Assembly: GCA_943331415.1 (NCBI GenBank)
Contig: CALQLM010000036.1
Span: 1-7,831 of the forward strand
From: Bifidobacterium breve
Lineage (GTDB): Bacteria; Actinomycetota; Actinomycetes; Mycobacteriales; Mycobacteriaceae
DNA length: 7,831 bases
Reading direction: 5' to 3'
Shown here: piece after piece, positions 7,667-7,831 of the stretch
Position numbering within the stretch: position 1 is the first letter of the stretch
How the letters are laid out: each line of letters starts with the position of its first letter
The notes under the pieces: generated by a model
The model's input: the letters and a program-made list of their open reading frames with translations, nothing else
Told to the model about the DNA's origin: nothing
Databases searched by the model: none
Program-made: the position numbers and the translations under genes

Positions 7667-7831
7667 GTGTCAGAGAGCATCACCGAGGCCGAGGCCCAGG
7701 AGCTTGACGACGCAGGAATTCAGAGAACGACGACGAGTCCGCGTAGCGCGAGAAGGATCCGGTCAGGGGCGAATTGGTGGCCAGTCGATCAGGAGACTGC
7801 CAGGTCACTGTCCGCCCTTTTGGACGTAGGC
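7667..7831 (+). CDS. Possible plus-strand gene start running antisense through the repeat (unrecognised, partial)
   Basis: A GTG at 7667 is preceded by AGAGGAGG (7654-7661) with a five-base spacer and by a TAGGTT -10-like box (7635-7640), a well-formed gene start. It opens 55 codons to the window edge, beginning VSESITEAEAQE. From codon 12 onward the DNA is the repeated prcB/pup segment read antisense, so the downstream protein is very probably not a native continuation. By analogy with copy 1, the frame would stop about 54 bases past the edge. It could be the true first codons of an unrelated gene cut by a junction at 7699, or chance. I do not recognise the product. Confidence 0.25.
   Translation, partial: MSESITEAEAQELDDAGIQRTTTSPRSARRIRSGANWWPVDQETARSLSALLDVG
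7680..7808 (-). pseudogene. Truncated second prcB 5' end (propeptide fragment only)
   Basis: Reading from GTG 7808, the first 37 codons give the same residues as PrcB 1-37, part of its propeptide. The frame then departs into five unrelated residues (GPRPR) and reaches TGA at 7682-7680, so the product would be 42 residues with no catalytic threonine. The three differences from prcB within the aligned block are silent, and the last shared codon, Pro37, also changes silently (CCG to CCT). The GTGA overlap with the preceding pup-like end is kept. It may be a duplicate remnant, a diverged allele joined by misassembly, or an expressed short peptide; the sequence cannot separate these. Confidence 0.6.
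7699..7831. repeat. Direct repeat copy 2, cut by the right edge of the window
   Basis: This is the second copy of 7049-7181, displaced by 650 bp. The match still holds at the final base, so the repeat probably continues into more of pup. Its left border is sharp: left of 7699 the two sequences do not align, apart from one isolated C at 7697. Confidence 0.95.
7805..7831 (-). CDS. Second pup copy, C-terminal end only (partial at the window edge)
   Basis: The last bases of the window, read on the minus strand, encode AYVQKGGQ and a TGA stop, identical in DNA and protein to the end of pup at 7155-7181. Only eight codons are visible, so whether a complete second pup exists upstream cannot be told. 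It overlaps the truncated prcB start at 7808 by GTGA, as the intact pair does. Confidence 0.5.
   Translation of the reverse strand, partial: AYVQKGGQ

Noticed and set aside
7465..7683. 72-codon minus-strand open frame upstream of pup
   Set aside because: It shows no recognisable domain, crosses the repeat-border region and does not resemble the Dop C-terminus. No good ribosome-binding site was seen.
7049..7831. Transposon or insertion-sequence origin for the repeat
   Set aside because: There are no terminal inverted repeats, transposase or target-site duplication. The repeated DNA is ordinary pup/prcB coding sequence.

Overview
This window is a chromosomal segment from a high-GC actinobacterium, almost certainly a Mycobacterium or close relative. 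The proteins read as orthologues of the M. tuberculosis Pup-proteasome locus and the genes after it. Many stretches of PafA, PrcA and PrcB match the mycobacterial proteins residue for residue from memory, but the species cannot be named from sequence alone. All nine confident genes are on the minus strand, so transcription runs from right to left.

Layout in transcription order: pup (7349-7155) overlaps prcB (7158-6247) by GTGA, and prcB overlaps prcA (6250-5474) by ATGA. A 114-bp gap follows, then pafA (5359-4001), a 41-bp gap, pafB (3959-2973), pafC (2968-2003), tatA (1938-1675), tatC (1639-695) and the first 237 codons of helY (711 to the left edge). Pup is ligated to lysines of target proteins by PafA, and PrcB (catalytic) and PrcA (structural) form the 20S core that degrades them. 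PafB and PafC are paired WYL regulators of the mycobacterial LexA-independent DNA-damage response. TatA and TatC belong to the twin-arginine exporter, and HelY is a Ski2-like helicase.

The expected partner dop (Pup deamidase/depupylase), which lies next to pup in M. tuberculosis, is not seen. Upstream of pup is a 317-bp stretch with no convincing gene. Beyond it, the last 133 bases (7699-7831) are a direct repeat of the pup-prcB junction (7049-7181), offset by exactly 650 bp. The second copy encodes the last eight residues of Pup and the first 37 residues of PrcB, then leaves the family and stops after 42 codons. The copies differ at three bases, and all three are silent third-position changes in the prcB frame. 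This could be a second pup with a truncated prcB, a tandem duplication still diverging, or a misassembly at a contig end that joined a second allele. The sequence alone does not decide between these.

Other points of interest are matching leaderless-type promoters in front of pafA and pafB (TANNNT, seven bases, GTG, with no strong Shine-Dalgarno), a hairpin that displays the tatC ribosome-binding site in its loop, and a 14-bp perfect palindrome between prcA and pafA.
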